64,000 nt of DNA from Aneurinibacillus sp. REN35 (GTDB taxonomy: Bacteria > Bacillota > Bacilli > Aneurinibacillales > Aneurinibacillaceae), in assembly GCF_041379945.2 (NCBI RefSeq), contig NZ_JBFTXJ020000001.1, positions 597,467 through 661,466 on the forward strand. Direction: 5' to 3'. The stretch's first letter is position 1. Each line of letters opens with the position of its first letter. A program made the position numbers and the translations under genes. This document shows positions 1-8,294 of the stretch, piece by piece. The notes beneath the pieces are model-generated. The model saw nothing but the letters and a program-made list of their open reading frames with translations, was not told the DNA's origin and did not search any database.

Positions 1-516
1 GAGATATTGACAGCTGAGCAGCCGGTAATCCGCGTGATGCCGAATACGTCAAGTACAATCGGTGAATCAGCTACAGCTATTGCGAAGGGCCAACATGCGG
101 CGGCGGAACATATGGCGCTTGCTGAAGCGCTGCTTGATTCGATCGGTTCAGTAAACCGTATTGAAGAAGAACAGATGGATGTTTTTACAGGAATTGCAGG
201 GAGCGGTCCAGCGTATATCTACTATCTTGTCGAACAGATGGAGAAAGCAGGGCAGGAGAACGGACTAGACGCCCGTCTTGCACGCGAGATTGCTGTGCAG
301 ACGATCTTCGGTGCAAGTCGAATGCTAATGGAGACCGATGAGTCCCCTGAAGCCTTGCGCAAAAAGGTGACATCGCCGAACGGCACGACTGCTGCGGGCC
401 TTACCGCGCTTCAAGAAAATGGAGGCGGAGCAGCCATCAAGGCAGCTATTGAAAGTGCAGCAGCACGGTCGCGGGAACTCAGTGAAGAATTTGAGAAGCT
501 TCCTGTTCGTTCGTAA
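1..516 (+). CDS. proC: Pyrroline-5-carboxylate reductase, C-terminal part (cut by window start)
   Basis: Last step of proline synthesis: NAD(P)H reduction of 1-pyrroline-5-carboxylate to proline in the cytosol. The frame is open from base 1, so the N-terminal Rossmann domain lies outside the window. Visible are the conserved VIRVMPNT segment and the helical dimerisation domain with FTGIAGSGPAYIYYLVE and the VTSPNGTTAAGL loop, both diagnostic of ProC. The TTG at 7 is internal, not a start. The gene ends at TAA 514-516 and runs into a shared terminator with convergent putP; synthesis and uptake of proline are thus neighbours. Confidence 0.95.
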   Translation, partial: EILTAEQPVIRVMPNTSSTIGESATAIAKGQHAAAEHMALAEALLDSIGSVNRIEEEQMDVFTGIAGSGPAYIYYLVEQMEKAGQENGLDARLAREIAVQTIFGASRMLMETDESPEALRKKVTSPNGTTAAGLTALQENGGGAAIKAAIESAAARSRELSEEFEKLPVRS

Positions 517-530
517 TTTATATACACGTA

Positions 531-571
531 AAAAAAAGGAGGATTCCCAGCTATAGGGAATCCTCTTTTTT
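531..571. terminator. Bidirectional terminator between proC and putP
   Basis: Inverted repeat GAGGATTCCC (539-548) and GGGAATCCTC (556-565) with a 7-base loop, A-run on the left and T-run on the right, so it can stop transcription from both convergent genes. Confidence 0.9.
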
Positions 572-577
572 CTGATT

Positions 578-2074
578 TTATACGTTTGCGGAAGTACCGT
601 TTTTCATTTCTTCAACCATGGTTTCTTCCATCTCTTCAAATGTATCTTGTACGGAAGCCTTCGGTTCTTTGGTCAGCAGGCTAACGATAATGACTGCGAT
701 TAGGCTGCTGAAGAAGCCGGGGATCATCTCATATAATGTATCAGACAGATCCATTTGTACCCATGTAATAACCGTGATGGCACCGACAATCATACCGGCA
801 AGTGCGCCCCATTTCGTCATGCGCTTCCAATACAGACTTAGAAGAATGGCCGGTCCAAATGCCGAACCAAAGCCTGCCCATGCATACCCGACAAGTCCAA
901 GAATGGTTTCACTGGCATTGAAGGCAAGTGAAATAGCAATGACTGCAATAAGCAGGACAGAGAGTCGTCCGATGAATACAAGCTCTTTATCGGTTGCGTT
1001 GCGGCGGAAGAACGCTTTATAGAAATCTTCTGTAACTGCGCTAGATGTGACCAAAAGCTGCGAAGAAATCGTACTCATAATCGCAGCGAGAATCGCCGCC
1101 AATAGAAATCCTGTAATTAACGGATGAAACAGAATATTGGAGAACTGGATAAAGACTGTCTCTGGATCAGTCAATTTCATATTATTTTTTGAATAGTAAG
1201 CGATACCAACCAGACCGGTGAACATCGCGCCAAGAATCGAGACAGCCATCCAGCCGATTCCAATCCGACGAGCTGGCTTTAATTCATTGACCGATGTAAT
1301 AGCCATAAAGCGTACAATAATATGAGGTTGTCCAAAGTAGCCGAGTCCCCAGGCGAGGAACGAAATCACGCCGATAACGGATGTTCCTTTGAATAAATCA
1401 AGCAATGTTGGGTCAATGTTGCGAACTTCGCTAAACGTCGCCTGGAAACCGCCTACGTCTGTAAGCGCAACGATGGGAACGAGAATGAGGGCGATAAACA
1501 TGATGCACCCTTGCACAAAGTCTGTCCAGCTTACCGCGAGAAAGCCGCCAAATAGTGTATAAGCGACAACGACGCCTGCTGTGACAAATAAGCCGATTTT
1601 ATAATCAAGGCCGAATGAGCTTTCAAATAAGCGTCCGCCGGATACCATTCCTGCTGTACAGTAAAGCGTAAAGAACACAAGAATGACAGCGGCGGAAGTA
1701 AAACGGATGATTTTCGTACGGTCTTTGAAGCGATTTTCTAGAAAGTCAGGAATTGTAATGGAGTCATTAGCCACTTCGGTATACGTACGCAGACGTGGCG
1801 CGACTACAAGATAATTCACATACGCACCGATAAGCAGTCCTACTGCGATCCATGCGCTTGATAAACCTGTCGCATACATTGCGCCAGGAAGTCCCATCAG
1901 CATCCAACCACTCATATCAGAAGCACCGGCAGAAAGCGCGGTAACGCCAGGGCCTAAACCGCGCCCACCGAGCATGTAATCGGATAAATCCGATGTGCGG
2001 CGGTATGCCCAGTACCCGATAAAGAGCATAAGAGCCATGTAAACTGTAATTGAAATTAGTACTTGTACTTGCAA
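578..2074 (-). CDS. putP: Sodium/proline symporter PutP
   Basis: Membrane symporter of the SSS family that imports proline with Na+. The 498-residue length is normal for PutP and the protein is hydrophobic throughout with about 12-13 predicted helices; the family segments around LSAGASDMSGWMLMGLPGA (residues about 48-66) and the GGFLAVSWTDFVQG stretch are clear. Start is TTG at 2074-2072, preceded by AAGGAGAG. A cre box lies upstream, so carbon catabolite control is likely. Proline may serve as nutrient or osmoprotectant; no putBC catabolic genes are in view. Confidence 0.93.
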   Translation of the reverse strand: MQVQVLISITVYMALMLFIGYWAYRRTSDLSDYMLGGRGLGPGVTALSAGASDMSGWMLMGLPGAMYATGLSSAWIAVGLLIGAYVNYLVVAPRLRTYTEVANDSITIPDFLENRFKDRTKIIRFTSAAVILVFFTLYCTAGMVSGGRLFESSFGLDYKIGLFVTAGVVVAYTLFGGFLAVSWTDFVQGCIMFIALILVPIVALTDVGGFQATFSEVRNIDPTLLDLFKGTSVIGVISFLAWGLGYFGQPHIIVRFMAITSVNELKPARRIGIGWMAVSILGAMFTGLVGIAYYSKNNMKLTDPETVFIQFSNILFHPLITGFLLAAILAAIMSTISSQLLVTSSAVTEDFYKAFFRRNATDKELVFIGRLSVLLIAVIAISLAFNASETILGLVGYAWAGFGSAFGPAILLSLYWKRMTKWGALAGMIVGAITVITWVQMDLSDTLYEMIPGFFSSLIAVIIVSLLTKEPKASVQDTFEEMEETMVEEMKNGTSANV

Positions 2075-2241
2075 AATAAGCGTCTCTCCTTACATCAATG
2101 ATTTAAGTGTATGGTGCATATCCGTTCTCACTCGATTTTGCTTACGAGTTACTACACTACCAGACGTTACCCGTGCATTCAAGGCGATCAAACTTGAATT
2201 TTCAGGCAATATAGTTAGCAGAACGATTGATATAACAAAGA

Positions 2242-2255
2242 TGTAAGCGCTTACT
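2242..2255. promoter_or_regulatory. cre box (CcpA operator) upstream of putP
   Basis: TGTAAGCGCTTACT matches the Bacillus cre consensus TGWAARCGYTWNCW at every position and is a near-perfect palindrome. It lies about 168 bp upstream of the putP start. No clear sigma-A promoter could be placed next to it, so its effect (repression or activation) is not decided. Confidence 0.7.
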
Positions 2256-2315
2256 AAAAATAGAAGAAGTAAAACTAATATGAATTTTCGTTCATGAATC
2301 AACCTACAGATATGG

Positions 2316-2354
2316 ATAGAAAAGGAAGACCGCGACTCAGAAGAGAGCGCGGTC
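2316..2354 (-). terminator. Terminator of the MFS pump gene
   Basis: Arms GACCGCG (2328-2334) and CGCGGTC (2348-2354) form a hairpin on the minus strand, followed by a pyrimidine-rich CTTCCTTTTC tract just after the MFS stop codon. Confidence 0.65.
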
Positions 2355-2364
2355 AGTGTAAAGC

Positions 2365-3537
2365 TCATATGGCTATAGTATTTTTTTGTTCTCGTTTCAC
2401 ATACAGCCTATACAGAATAAAGGCTAACGCTGAGATGATAAGACCTGATACGTACGGCAGCCCTATCTGCATTGAATAAAGCATACCGCCGATTGGAGGT
2501 CCGGCGATACGGCCCAATGAATCAAACGAGGACAACAGCCCGGTGGCGCTTCCCTGCCCGACTTCTGTCCGCTTCGTTATCAGAGCCGATACACTTGGGC
2601 GGATGACGCCATTTCCAAGGCCGAAGATCGTCAGGAAAATCGCAGCCGTCGTAAAGCTATTTGTAAAAAGAATGAGACCAAAGCCAATGGCTGATACGAC
2701 AAGCCCCATCTGTATTACTGCGCCTTCCCCGAATTTTTTGGTTAGCCGGCCGACGAGTCCTCCCTGGACTACTGCTCCGGCAAGCCCCATAATCATAAAA
2801 ATATACCCAAGATTGGTAGTGCCAATCCCCGCCCGATCGAATGCAAAATAAGCGAAGGTTGCTTCTAAGCCTGCAAGTGAGAAGGAAACAAACAATTGCA
2901 GAACATACAGAACAGAGGTCGGACCGCTGAACGCTTTCCAGCGCGATTCCTTCGTCTTGCTAGAAGATTGGATGCGCTTCTCTTTCGGCAGCGATTCCTT
3001 AAGAACAAATAAGACGAAGAACACTGTAATCGCTGATACGATCCCAGCAATAAGAAAAGGTGTACTTAGGCTGTTCTTGGAAAATATACCGCCAATAGCC
3101 GGACCAAAAATAAATCCAAGTCCAACAGCTGCGCCGATGATGCCCATTCCTTTTCCCCGATCTTCCGGGGTTGTAATGTCGGCTACATACGCCATAGTTG
3201 TCGGCATATTGGCCGATGAAAGAAACCCAGCAAGAATGCGGGCTGCAAAAAGCATCCACAACTCATCTGAGAATGCGAATAGGAAAAAGGACAGTGAAAG
3301 TCCTGTAATACCAATTAGCATAACGGGCTTGCGACCGATCCGATCCGAGATACTGCCCCACATCGGAGCGAATAATAGCTGCATAAGCGAATATACCGCC
3401 ATTAGCCATCCAAGCTGCGCCGGCGTAGCGCCCACTTGTTCAGCGAAGAAAGGAAGAACCGGAATGATGATGCCAAAACCTACCATGACAAGAAACATTA
3501 CAGCAAATAAAACAGGGAGTGCTTTCTTATTCTCCAT
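2365..3537 (-). CDS. MFS efflux transporter, Bmr/NorA/TetA type
   Basis: Proton-driven 12-helix exporter, probably for drugs or other toxic lipophilic compounds. Residues 1-30 form helix 1 with GFGIIIPVLPFF; motif A of the family, GSISDRIGRKPVM, is in loop 2-3, and GAAVGLGFIFGPAIGG (helix 5) is the antiporter motif C typical of drug:H+ exporters. I start at ATG 3537 because GAGGTG sits 6 bases before it; an in-frame GTG at 3546 would consume that ribosome binding site. It has its own strong promoter with a palindrome over the -35 box, so it is probably inducible. The substrate cannot be read from sequence. Confidence 0.87.
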   Translation of the reverse strand: MENKKALPVLFAVMFLVMVGFGIIIPVLPFFAEQVGATPAQLGWLMAVYSLMQLLFAPMWGSISDRIGRKPVMLIGITGLSLSFFLFAFSDELWMLFAARILAGFLSSANMPTTMAYVADITTPEDRGKGMGIIGAAVGLGFIFGPAIGGIFSKNSLSTPFLIAGIVSAITVFFVLFVLKESLPKEKRIQSSSKTKESRWKAFSGPTSVLYVLQLFVSFSLAGLEATFAYFAFDRAGIGTTNLGYIFMIMGLAGAVVQGGLVGRLTKKFGEGAVIQMGLVVSAIGFGLILFTNSFTTAAIFLTIFGLGNGVIRPSVSALITKRTEVGQGSATGLLSSFDSLGRIAGPPIGGMLYSMQIGLPYVSGLIISALAFILYRLYVKREQKNTIAI

Positions 3538-3597
3538 ATAATACACCTCATTATCTATCCGTCCGTAAACGCGTAAGTTTTAATCAATCTGACTGTG

Positions 3598-3627
3598 ATT
3601 ATACGACTTTCCTACTTGAATAGTCAA
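3598..3627 (-). promoter_or_regulatory. Sigma-A promoter of the MFS gene
   Basis: On the minus strand TTGACT (3627-3622), 18 bases, TATAAT (3603-3598). The start codon lies about 60 bases downstream. Confidence 0.8.
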
Positions 3628-3629
3628 GT
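3614..3629. promoter_or_regulatory. Palindromic operator candidate over the MFS -35 box
   Basis: ACTTGA-ATAG-TCAAGT is a perfect 6-bp inverted repeat with 4-base spacer, and its right half covers the -35 hexamer. This position fits a MarR/TetR-type repressor. No regulator gene is adjacent, so the binding protein is unknown. Confidence 0.5.
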
Positions 3630-3810
3630 GTGACTAAGGTAGAAAAGATGTGTTTATTCCCATTATTTTGATGCTGTATGCATGTCTGATGTGCTGCTTC
3701 TGAGGAAAAAATTGAAAATGCGGCAGGAAGCAAGCTATAGGATAGAGAAGGTTGAAGTTGGGATAAGCCCGGATTCCGGCTTATGAAATCTAGTAGTGGG
3801 GTGAATCAGA

Positions 3811-5250
3811 ATGCAAAAGTATCAACTGTTTATTAACGGAGAATGGCAAGATGCAATCTCAGGTGATGTATACGATGTCGTAAACCCAGGTACAGGTGAA
3901 GTAGTAAGCGTAGCACCGTATGGAGACGAACGCGATACGGCCAAAGCAATTGAGGCAAGTCATACGGCCTTTAAAGAGTGGGCTGCTACACCTGCGCCAG
4001 AGCGGGCAGCCATTATGGTTCGCATGTATGAGTTGATGCAGAAGCAGCAAGAAGAACTGGCTCGAATGATTTCGCTGGAGATGGGCAAGCCGATTCGGGA
4101 ATCGCGCGGTGAGGTAAAGATTGCCGCTGACTATGTGTTGTGGAATGCCGAAGAAGCTAAGCGTGTATATGGCACGACAATCCCGGCGGGTATGAAGAAT
4201 AAGCGTCTGCAGGCAATCCGTCAGCCGGTGGGACCAGTGGGGGCCATTACCCCTTGGAATTTCCCGTTGTCAATGGTGACGAGGAAGATTGCACCTGCGC
4301 TTGCCGCCGGATGCACAGTTGTATTCAAGCCGGCCAGCCAAACGCCCGGAAGCGCGGTACAGTTCTTCAAAATTGCGGAAGAGGCAGGAATGCCAAAAGG
4401 TGTCATCAATCTTGTGATTGGAAGTTCGAGCAAAATTGGTCATGCACTGCTTACCGATAAGCGTATCCGTAAAATTACCTTTACCGGCTCTACAGAAATC
4501 GGTAAAGAATTGATGAAGCAGGCGGCGGATCAGGTGAAGCGTGTCTCGATGGAGCTTGGCGGTCATGCTCCGCTCATCGTATTTGAGGATGCGGATCTTG
4601 ATAGGGCGGTAGATGGAGCGATTGCGAGCAAATTCCGCAATAGTGGACAAACATGCATTTGCGCCAACCGCATTTATGTTCATGAGTCGATTGAAGAAGA
4701 ATTTACGAAGCGCTTTACACAAAAAGTAGAGGCGATGAAAATCGGCAACGGACTAGAAGAAGATGTGGAGCTTGGGCCGGTGATCGACCAATCTGCGGTG
4801 GAGAAGGTTAAAAGCCATGTAGAGGACGCGGTAAGGAAGGGTGCGCTTGTTGCAACAGGCGGACGCGAGTATACGCCAGAGGGTGGGGAGAAAGGCTTCT
4901 TCTATGCGCCGACCATCCTGACAAATGTAAATGATGCGATGTTGATTTCGCATGAAGAAACCTTTGGGCCAGTCGCTCCGGTATTTACATTCCGCACAGA
5001 CGAAGAAGCGATCGAGAAAGCCAATAATACGTTGTATGGCCTGGCTGCATACTTCTTTACAAAGGACCTGTCACGGGCGACACGCGTAGCCGAAGCGCTT
5101 GAATACGGGATTGTTGGTGTTAATGACGCGGTACCGACCACTGTCCAGGGGCCGTTTGGCGGTATGAAAGAAAGCGGGATGGGACGTGAAGGTGGTCCAG
5201 ACGGATTAGCTGACTTCCTTGAAACGAAGTTTATCTCCACTGTTATTTAA
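3811..5250 (+). CDS. NAD(P)-dependent aldehyde dehydrogenase, succinate-semialdehyde type
   Basis: Oxidises an aldehyde to the acid in the cytosol. The 479-residue protein is full length. Visible are TPWNFPLSM (147-155), the cofactor lysine in FKPAS (K173), the FTGSTEIG turn (224-231), general base E248 in ELGG, and catalytic C282 in GQTCIC; the double-Cys GQTCICANR form is typical of the GabD-like succinate-semialdehyde/glutarate-semialdehyde subgroup. No gabT is next to it, so the substrate stays open. A weak promoter TTGAAA-N18-TATAGG is visible at 3712-3741. A terminator follows the gene. Confidence 0.88.
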   Translation: MQKYQLFINGEWQDAISGDVYDVVNPGTGEVVSVAPYGDERDTAKAIEASHTAFKEWAATPAPERAAIMVRMYELMQKQQEELARMISLEMGKPIRESRGEVKIAADYVLWNAEEAKRVYGTTIPAGMKNKRLQAIRQPVGPVGAITPWNFPLSMVTRKIAPALAAGCTVVFKPASQTPGSAVQFFKIAEEAGMPKGVINLVIGSSSKIGHALLTDKRIRKITFTGSTEIGKELMKQAADQVKRVSMELGGHAPLIVFEDADLDRAVDGAIASKFRNSGQTCICANRIYVHESIEEEFTKRFTQKVEAMKIGNGLEEDVELGPVIDQSAVEKVKSHVEDAVRKGALVATGGREYTPEGGEKGFFYAPTILTNVNDAMLISHEETFGPVAPVFTFRTDEEAIEKANNTLYGLAAYFFTKDLSRATRVAEALEYGIVGVNDAVPTTVQGPFGGMKESGMGREGGPDGLADFLETKFISTVI

Positions 5251-5265
5251 TCATTATTAGGATAA

Positions 5266-5301
5266 GAAGAAAAGCGCCTCCGGAATGGGGCGCTTTTCTT
5301 A
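5266..5301 (+). terminator. Terminator after the aldehyde dehydrogenase
   Basis: GAAAAGCGCC (5269-5278) pairs with GGCGCTTTTC (5289-5298). Confidence 0.85.
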
Positions 5302-5382
5302 CTTTGCAAGAATGGGGTTTAGAGGAGGAGGGGAAACGGGAAGATAAAAGCGTGTGCTTCCAATTTTGGAAAAGGAGAGGAT

Positions 5383-6534
5383 ATGATGAAAGCAGTAACA
5401 TACAATGGTGTGCAGGATATGAAAGTACGGGACGTGCCGGATGCGTATTTGAAGAATACAGACGATATTCTTGTACGTATTACAACGACAGCCATTTGCG
5501 GCTCGGATCTTCACCTCTACCACGGACGTATTCCGGGACTGCCGGAAGGTTCGGTTATTGGACATGAACCGATGGGGATCGTAGAAGAGGTCGGTCCGGA
5601 TGTAACCCGTGTTAAAAAAGGCGATCGGGTCGTTATTCCGTTTAATATCTCTTGTGGTCAATGCTTCTTCTGCCAAAATCATATGGAAAGCCAGTGCGAT
5701 AATTCGAATGAGAATAATAATGGAGACACAGGTGCGTATTTTGGTTATTCGGAGACATTTGGCGGCTATCCCGGCGGTCAAGCAGAGATGCTGCGTGTGC
5801 CGTATGGTAACTTCATGCCGTTTGTCATCCCGGAAGACTGTGAGCTTGAAGACGAGAAGCTTTTGTTTCTATCTGATGTCATCCCTACCGCATACTGGGG
5901 AGTTAAGAATGCAGGTGTAAAACCGGGGGACACGGTCATTGTGCTCGGTTCCGGACCTGTGGGACTGCTCACGCAAAAATTCGCTTGGATGGAAGGGGCA
6001 GAGCGGGTGATTGCTGTAGATCCGGTAGAATACCGTCTGGTTCATGCCAAGCGTGTCAATGATATTGAGCCCGTTATCTTTGATACGACGAATGAAAAAG
6101 CGGTCGGCATGTATCTTAAAGAGATGACAAAGGGTGGAGCCGATGTGGTGATTGACTGTGTCGGCATGGATGGCAAGATGTCCACAGTAGAAAAAGTAAG
6201 CTCGGCACTCAAACTGCAAGGCGGTAGTTTAGGTCCGATTACGGTTGCCAGCCAAGCGGTGCGCAAGTTTGGTACGGTGCAGCTTATCGGTGTCTACGGT
6301 TCAATAATGAACATGTTCCCGCTTGGAGACTTTTTCTCTCGCAATATATCAGTGAAGATGGGACAAGCGCCTGTTATCCACTATATGCCGGAGTTGTATG
6401 AGAAAATAAAAAAGGAAGAATTTGATCCTTCACACATTATTACGCATACGCTGCCGCTTGCGGAAGCGGAGCACGGCTATCGCGTGTTTGACCAAAAAGA
6501 GGAGGATTGTATTAAAGTAATCCTCAAGCCATAA
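5383..6534 (+). CDS. Zinc-dependent alcohol dehydrogenase, formaldehyde-dehydrogenase-like
   Basis: Medium-chain dehydrogenase/reductase. The catalytic zinc is bound through the ICGSDLHLYHG segment and IGHEPMG; the structural zinc site is the four-Cys lobe starting CGQCFFCQ; the Rossmann turn is VLGSGPVG. The long insert and the FLSDVIPTAYWG motif place it with the COG1063 branch called glutathione-independent formaldehyde dehydrogenases. 383 residues, normal length. Two ATG codons (5383, 5386) stand behind AAAGGAGAGG; either could be used. Together with the upstream aldehyde dehydrogenase it could make an alcohol-aldehyde-acid route, though a terminator lies between them. Confidence 0.85.
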   Translation: MMKAVTYNGVQDMKVRDVPDAYLKNTDDILVRITTTAICGSDLHLYHGRIPGLPEGSVIGHEPMGIVEEVGPDVTRVKKGDRVVIPFNISCGQCFFCQNHMESQCDNSNENNNGDTGAYFGYSETFGGYPGGQAEMLRVPYGNFMPFVIPEDCELEDEKLLFLSDVIPTAYWGVKNAGVKPGDTVIVLGSGPVGLLTQKFAWMEGAERVIAVDPVEYRLVHAKRVNDIEPVIFDTTNEKAVGMYLKEMTKGGADVVIDCVGMDGKMSTVEKVSSALKLQGGSLGPITVASQAVRKFGTVQLIGVYGSIMNMFPLGDFFSRNISVKMGQAPVIHYMPELYEKIKKEEFDPSHIITHTLPLAEAEHGYRVFDQKEEDCIKVILKP

Positions 6535-6577
6535 TCTCCTTTGCATATATGCAATGAGGTGAATGAGGTGATAGAAG

Positions 6578-7345
6578 ATGATAGGTAGAATAGAAGAAGA
6601 TTATACGACGCTCAGTCAAGCGGCTGCGCGGCATGTATATGAACGGATTCAGAAGAGAAGCCGTATCACGCTTGGTCTTGCTACGGGTGATACGCCGCTT
6701 GGGCTGTACCGTGAACTTCTGCGCCTGCATCAAGAGCACCCAATCAATACAGGGATGCTTACAACTTTTAATTTGGATGAATACGTCGGTGAAGCGCCGG
6801 GTTCGCCACACAGTTACCGCTACTATATGAATAAGCATCTATTTGTTCCCCTTGGCATCCCGCTTGCACAGACGCATGTGCCAAATGGGCTTGCACCTAA
6901 TATTGAAGCTGAATGTGAGCGATATGAGGTAAGTATTGAGACGTGCGGAGGTGTGGACCTGCAGATTCTTGGCGTCGGCCGGAATGGGCATATTGGGTTC
7001 AATGAGCCGGGAACATCACTTGACAGTTATACGCATGAAGTGGCGCTATCACCATCAACGCGTGAGGCGAATGCCAAGCATTTCGGCTCCATTGCGAATG
7101 TACCGCACAGTGCCATCACAATGGGGATCGCCAGCATTTTGCGCGCGCGTGAGATTCTTTTGCTGGCAAGCGGTCGACAAAAGGCGGAAGCTATGCGCCA
7201 CTTGTTTGAAGGTGACACAGTTACAAACGACTGGCCGGTCACGGTGCTCAAGAAGCACCCGGCTGTATATGTGCTGATGGATAAGGATGCCATAGCGATG
7301 CTCTCAGATGAAACGATTGAAAACCTTATCTCCTATTCTCGTTAA
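6578..7345 (+). CDS. nagB: Glucosamine-6-phosphate deaminase
   Basis: Converts glucosamine-6-phosphate to fructose-6-phosphate and ammonia in amino-sugar catabolism. Family motifs are all present: phosphate-binding ATGDTPLGLY (35-44), catalytic D67 in FNLDEY, and GRNGHIGFNEPG (134-145) with H138 and E143. 255 residues, slightly longer than the B. subtilis enzyme. ATG follows GAGGTG by 7 bases. nagA and a GntR-type nagR are not nearby, so the gene stands alone here; only 43 bases separate it from the upstream alcohol dehydrogenase, so cotranscription is possible. Confidence 0.96.
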   Translation: MIGRIEEDYTTLSQAAARHVYERIQKRSRITLGLATGDTPLGLYRELLRLHQEHPINTGMLTTFNLDEYVGEAPGSPHSYRYYMNKHLFVPLGIPLAQTHVPNGLAPNIEAECERYEVSIETCGGVDLQILGVGRNGHIGFNEPGTSLDSYTHEVALSPSTREANAKHFGSIANVPHSAITMGIASILRAREILLLASGRQKAEAMRHLFEGDTVTNDWPVTVLKKHPAVYVLMDKDAIAMLSDETIENLISYSR

Positions 7346-7374
7346 AACCGCCGGTTGATCTGGCGGTTTTTTCT
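7345..7374 (+). terminator. Terminator after nagB
   Basis: AAACCGCC (7345-7352) and GGCGGTTT (7362-7369) followed by T-run. Confidence 0.9.
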
Positions 7375-7464
7375 TTGGGTGAAGGAGTTGACGAGACAAA
7401 ATAGAATAGATGAAGAGGTATGAAAAATAATAGAGAACCGACAAGGAAGAGGGATTTGTAACCG

Positions 7465-8193
7465 ATGTTCTATGAAGAAATACAGCCGCAGAAGCTAAAA
7501 GACTTTCTTAATGATCCAACGCATGAAACATTCCGGGATCTTCTTTTGCATAATACGGGAGAAACCGATTTTTTAGATTTTAAGATGAAATGGATTGATC
7601 TGACAAAGCTGGCCAAGCATATTCTTGCCATCGCGAATTCCGGGGGAGGCTGTATCATTGTCGGCGTCAGTCAAAAAAGTGATGGAAGCACTTCGGCTGA
7701 TGGGTTAGCGCCGAATGATTTTCTTGATAAGGCAGATGTAGATAATAAGCTAGATAACTATCTGCCTAACTGGCTTACGTATCGTACGGAGGACTTTATT
7801 TATGATCATAAGGAAAAGGGTGTGCTCTCAGGGAAAAGGTTTCAAGTTCTATTGATTGACTATGATCCGAAATATGTTCCATATACATCAATTATCAGCC
7901 GTGGCGAGCTTCGCTATGGGGCTATCTATATTCGGCAGGGTACGAAATCGCTGGAGGCATCAAATGAGAATCTGGTAGAGATGATTCTGCGCAAAGTTAA
8001 ATCCGGCGGCTCTTATACGACAGAACTTAGTCTTCAGGAACATTTGACACAGCTTAAGCAATTGTACTATGAGCGAAGCAAGCAGTCGGATGAAGATTAT
8101 GAGCGGTTTATTGAAGATATGATTTGGCGCAAACAGCAGCGGATTGAGCAAATTCTTGATATTGCCCGGCTGAAAGAGGATATGCTGCTGTAA
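7465..8193 (+). CDS. AlbA_2 (Schlafen-like) domain protein, putative nucleic-acid/ATP-binding
   Basis: Residues about 25-175 carry the AlbA_2 fold of COG2865-like proteins: the ETDFLDFKMKW strand, helix KLAKHILAIANSGGGCIIVGV with its glycine-rich turn, and the later YIRQGTKS segment. Such domains are usually called transcriptional regulators or ATP-binding proteins, but functions are seldom known. The C-terminal 60 residues are charged and probably helical or coiled-coil. No helix-turn-helix partner is present in the same chain. It is a single gene between two unrelated units; its role is unknown. Confidence 0.75.
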   Translation: MFYEEIQPQKLKDFLNDPTHETFRDLLLHNTGETDFLDFKMKWIDLTKLAKHILAIANSGGGCIIVGVSQKSDGSTSADGLAPNDFLDKADVDNKLDNYLPNWLTYRTEDFIYDHKEKGVLSGKRFQVLLIDYDPKYVPYTSIISRGELRYGAIYIRQGTKSLEASNENLVEMILRKVKSGGSYTTELSLQEHLTQLKQLYYERSKQSDEDYERFIEDMIWRKQQRIEQILDIARLKEDMLL

Positions 8194-8294
8194 TCCATGC
8201 ATGTCGAAATATCACGGAAAAAAAAGGTTGTGTTCTTCGTCATCCTTCCATACCATCTATAGAGGGAAAAAATAGATCGGTATGGGGGAACATA

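Noticed and set aside
2090..2368. Minus-strand 92-codon frame upstream of putP
   Set aside because: It runs through the MFS terminator and the cre box, has no ribosome binding site and a low-complexity composition.
4270..4722. 150-codon antisense frame in the aldehyde dehydrogenase gene
   Set aside because: Lies fully inside a strongly conserved gene on the other strand; no start site and no recognisable domain.
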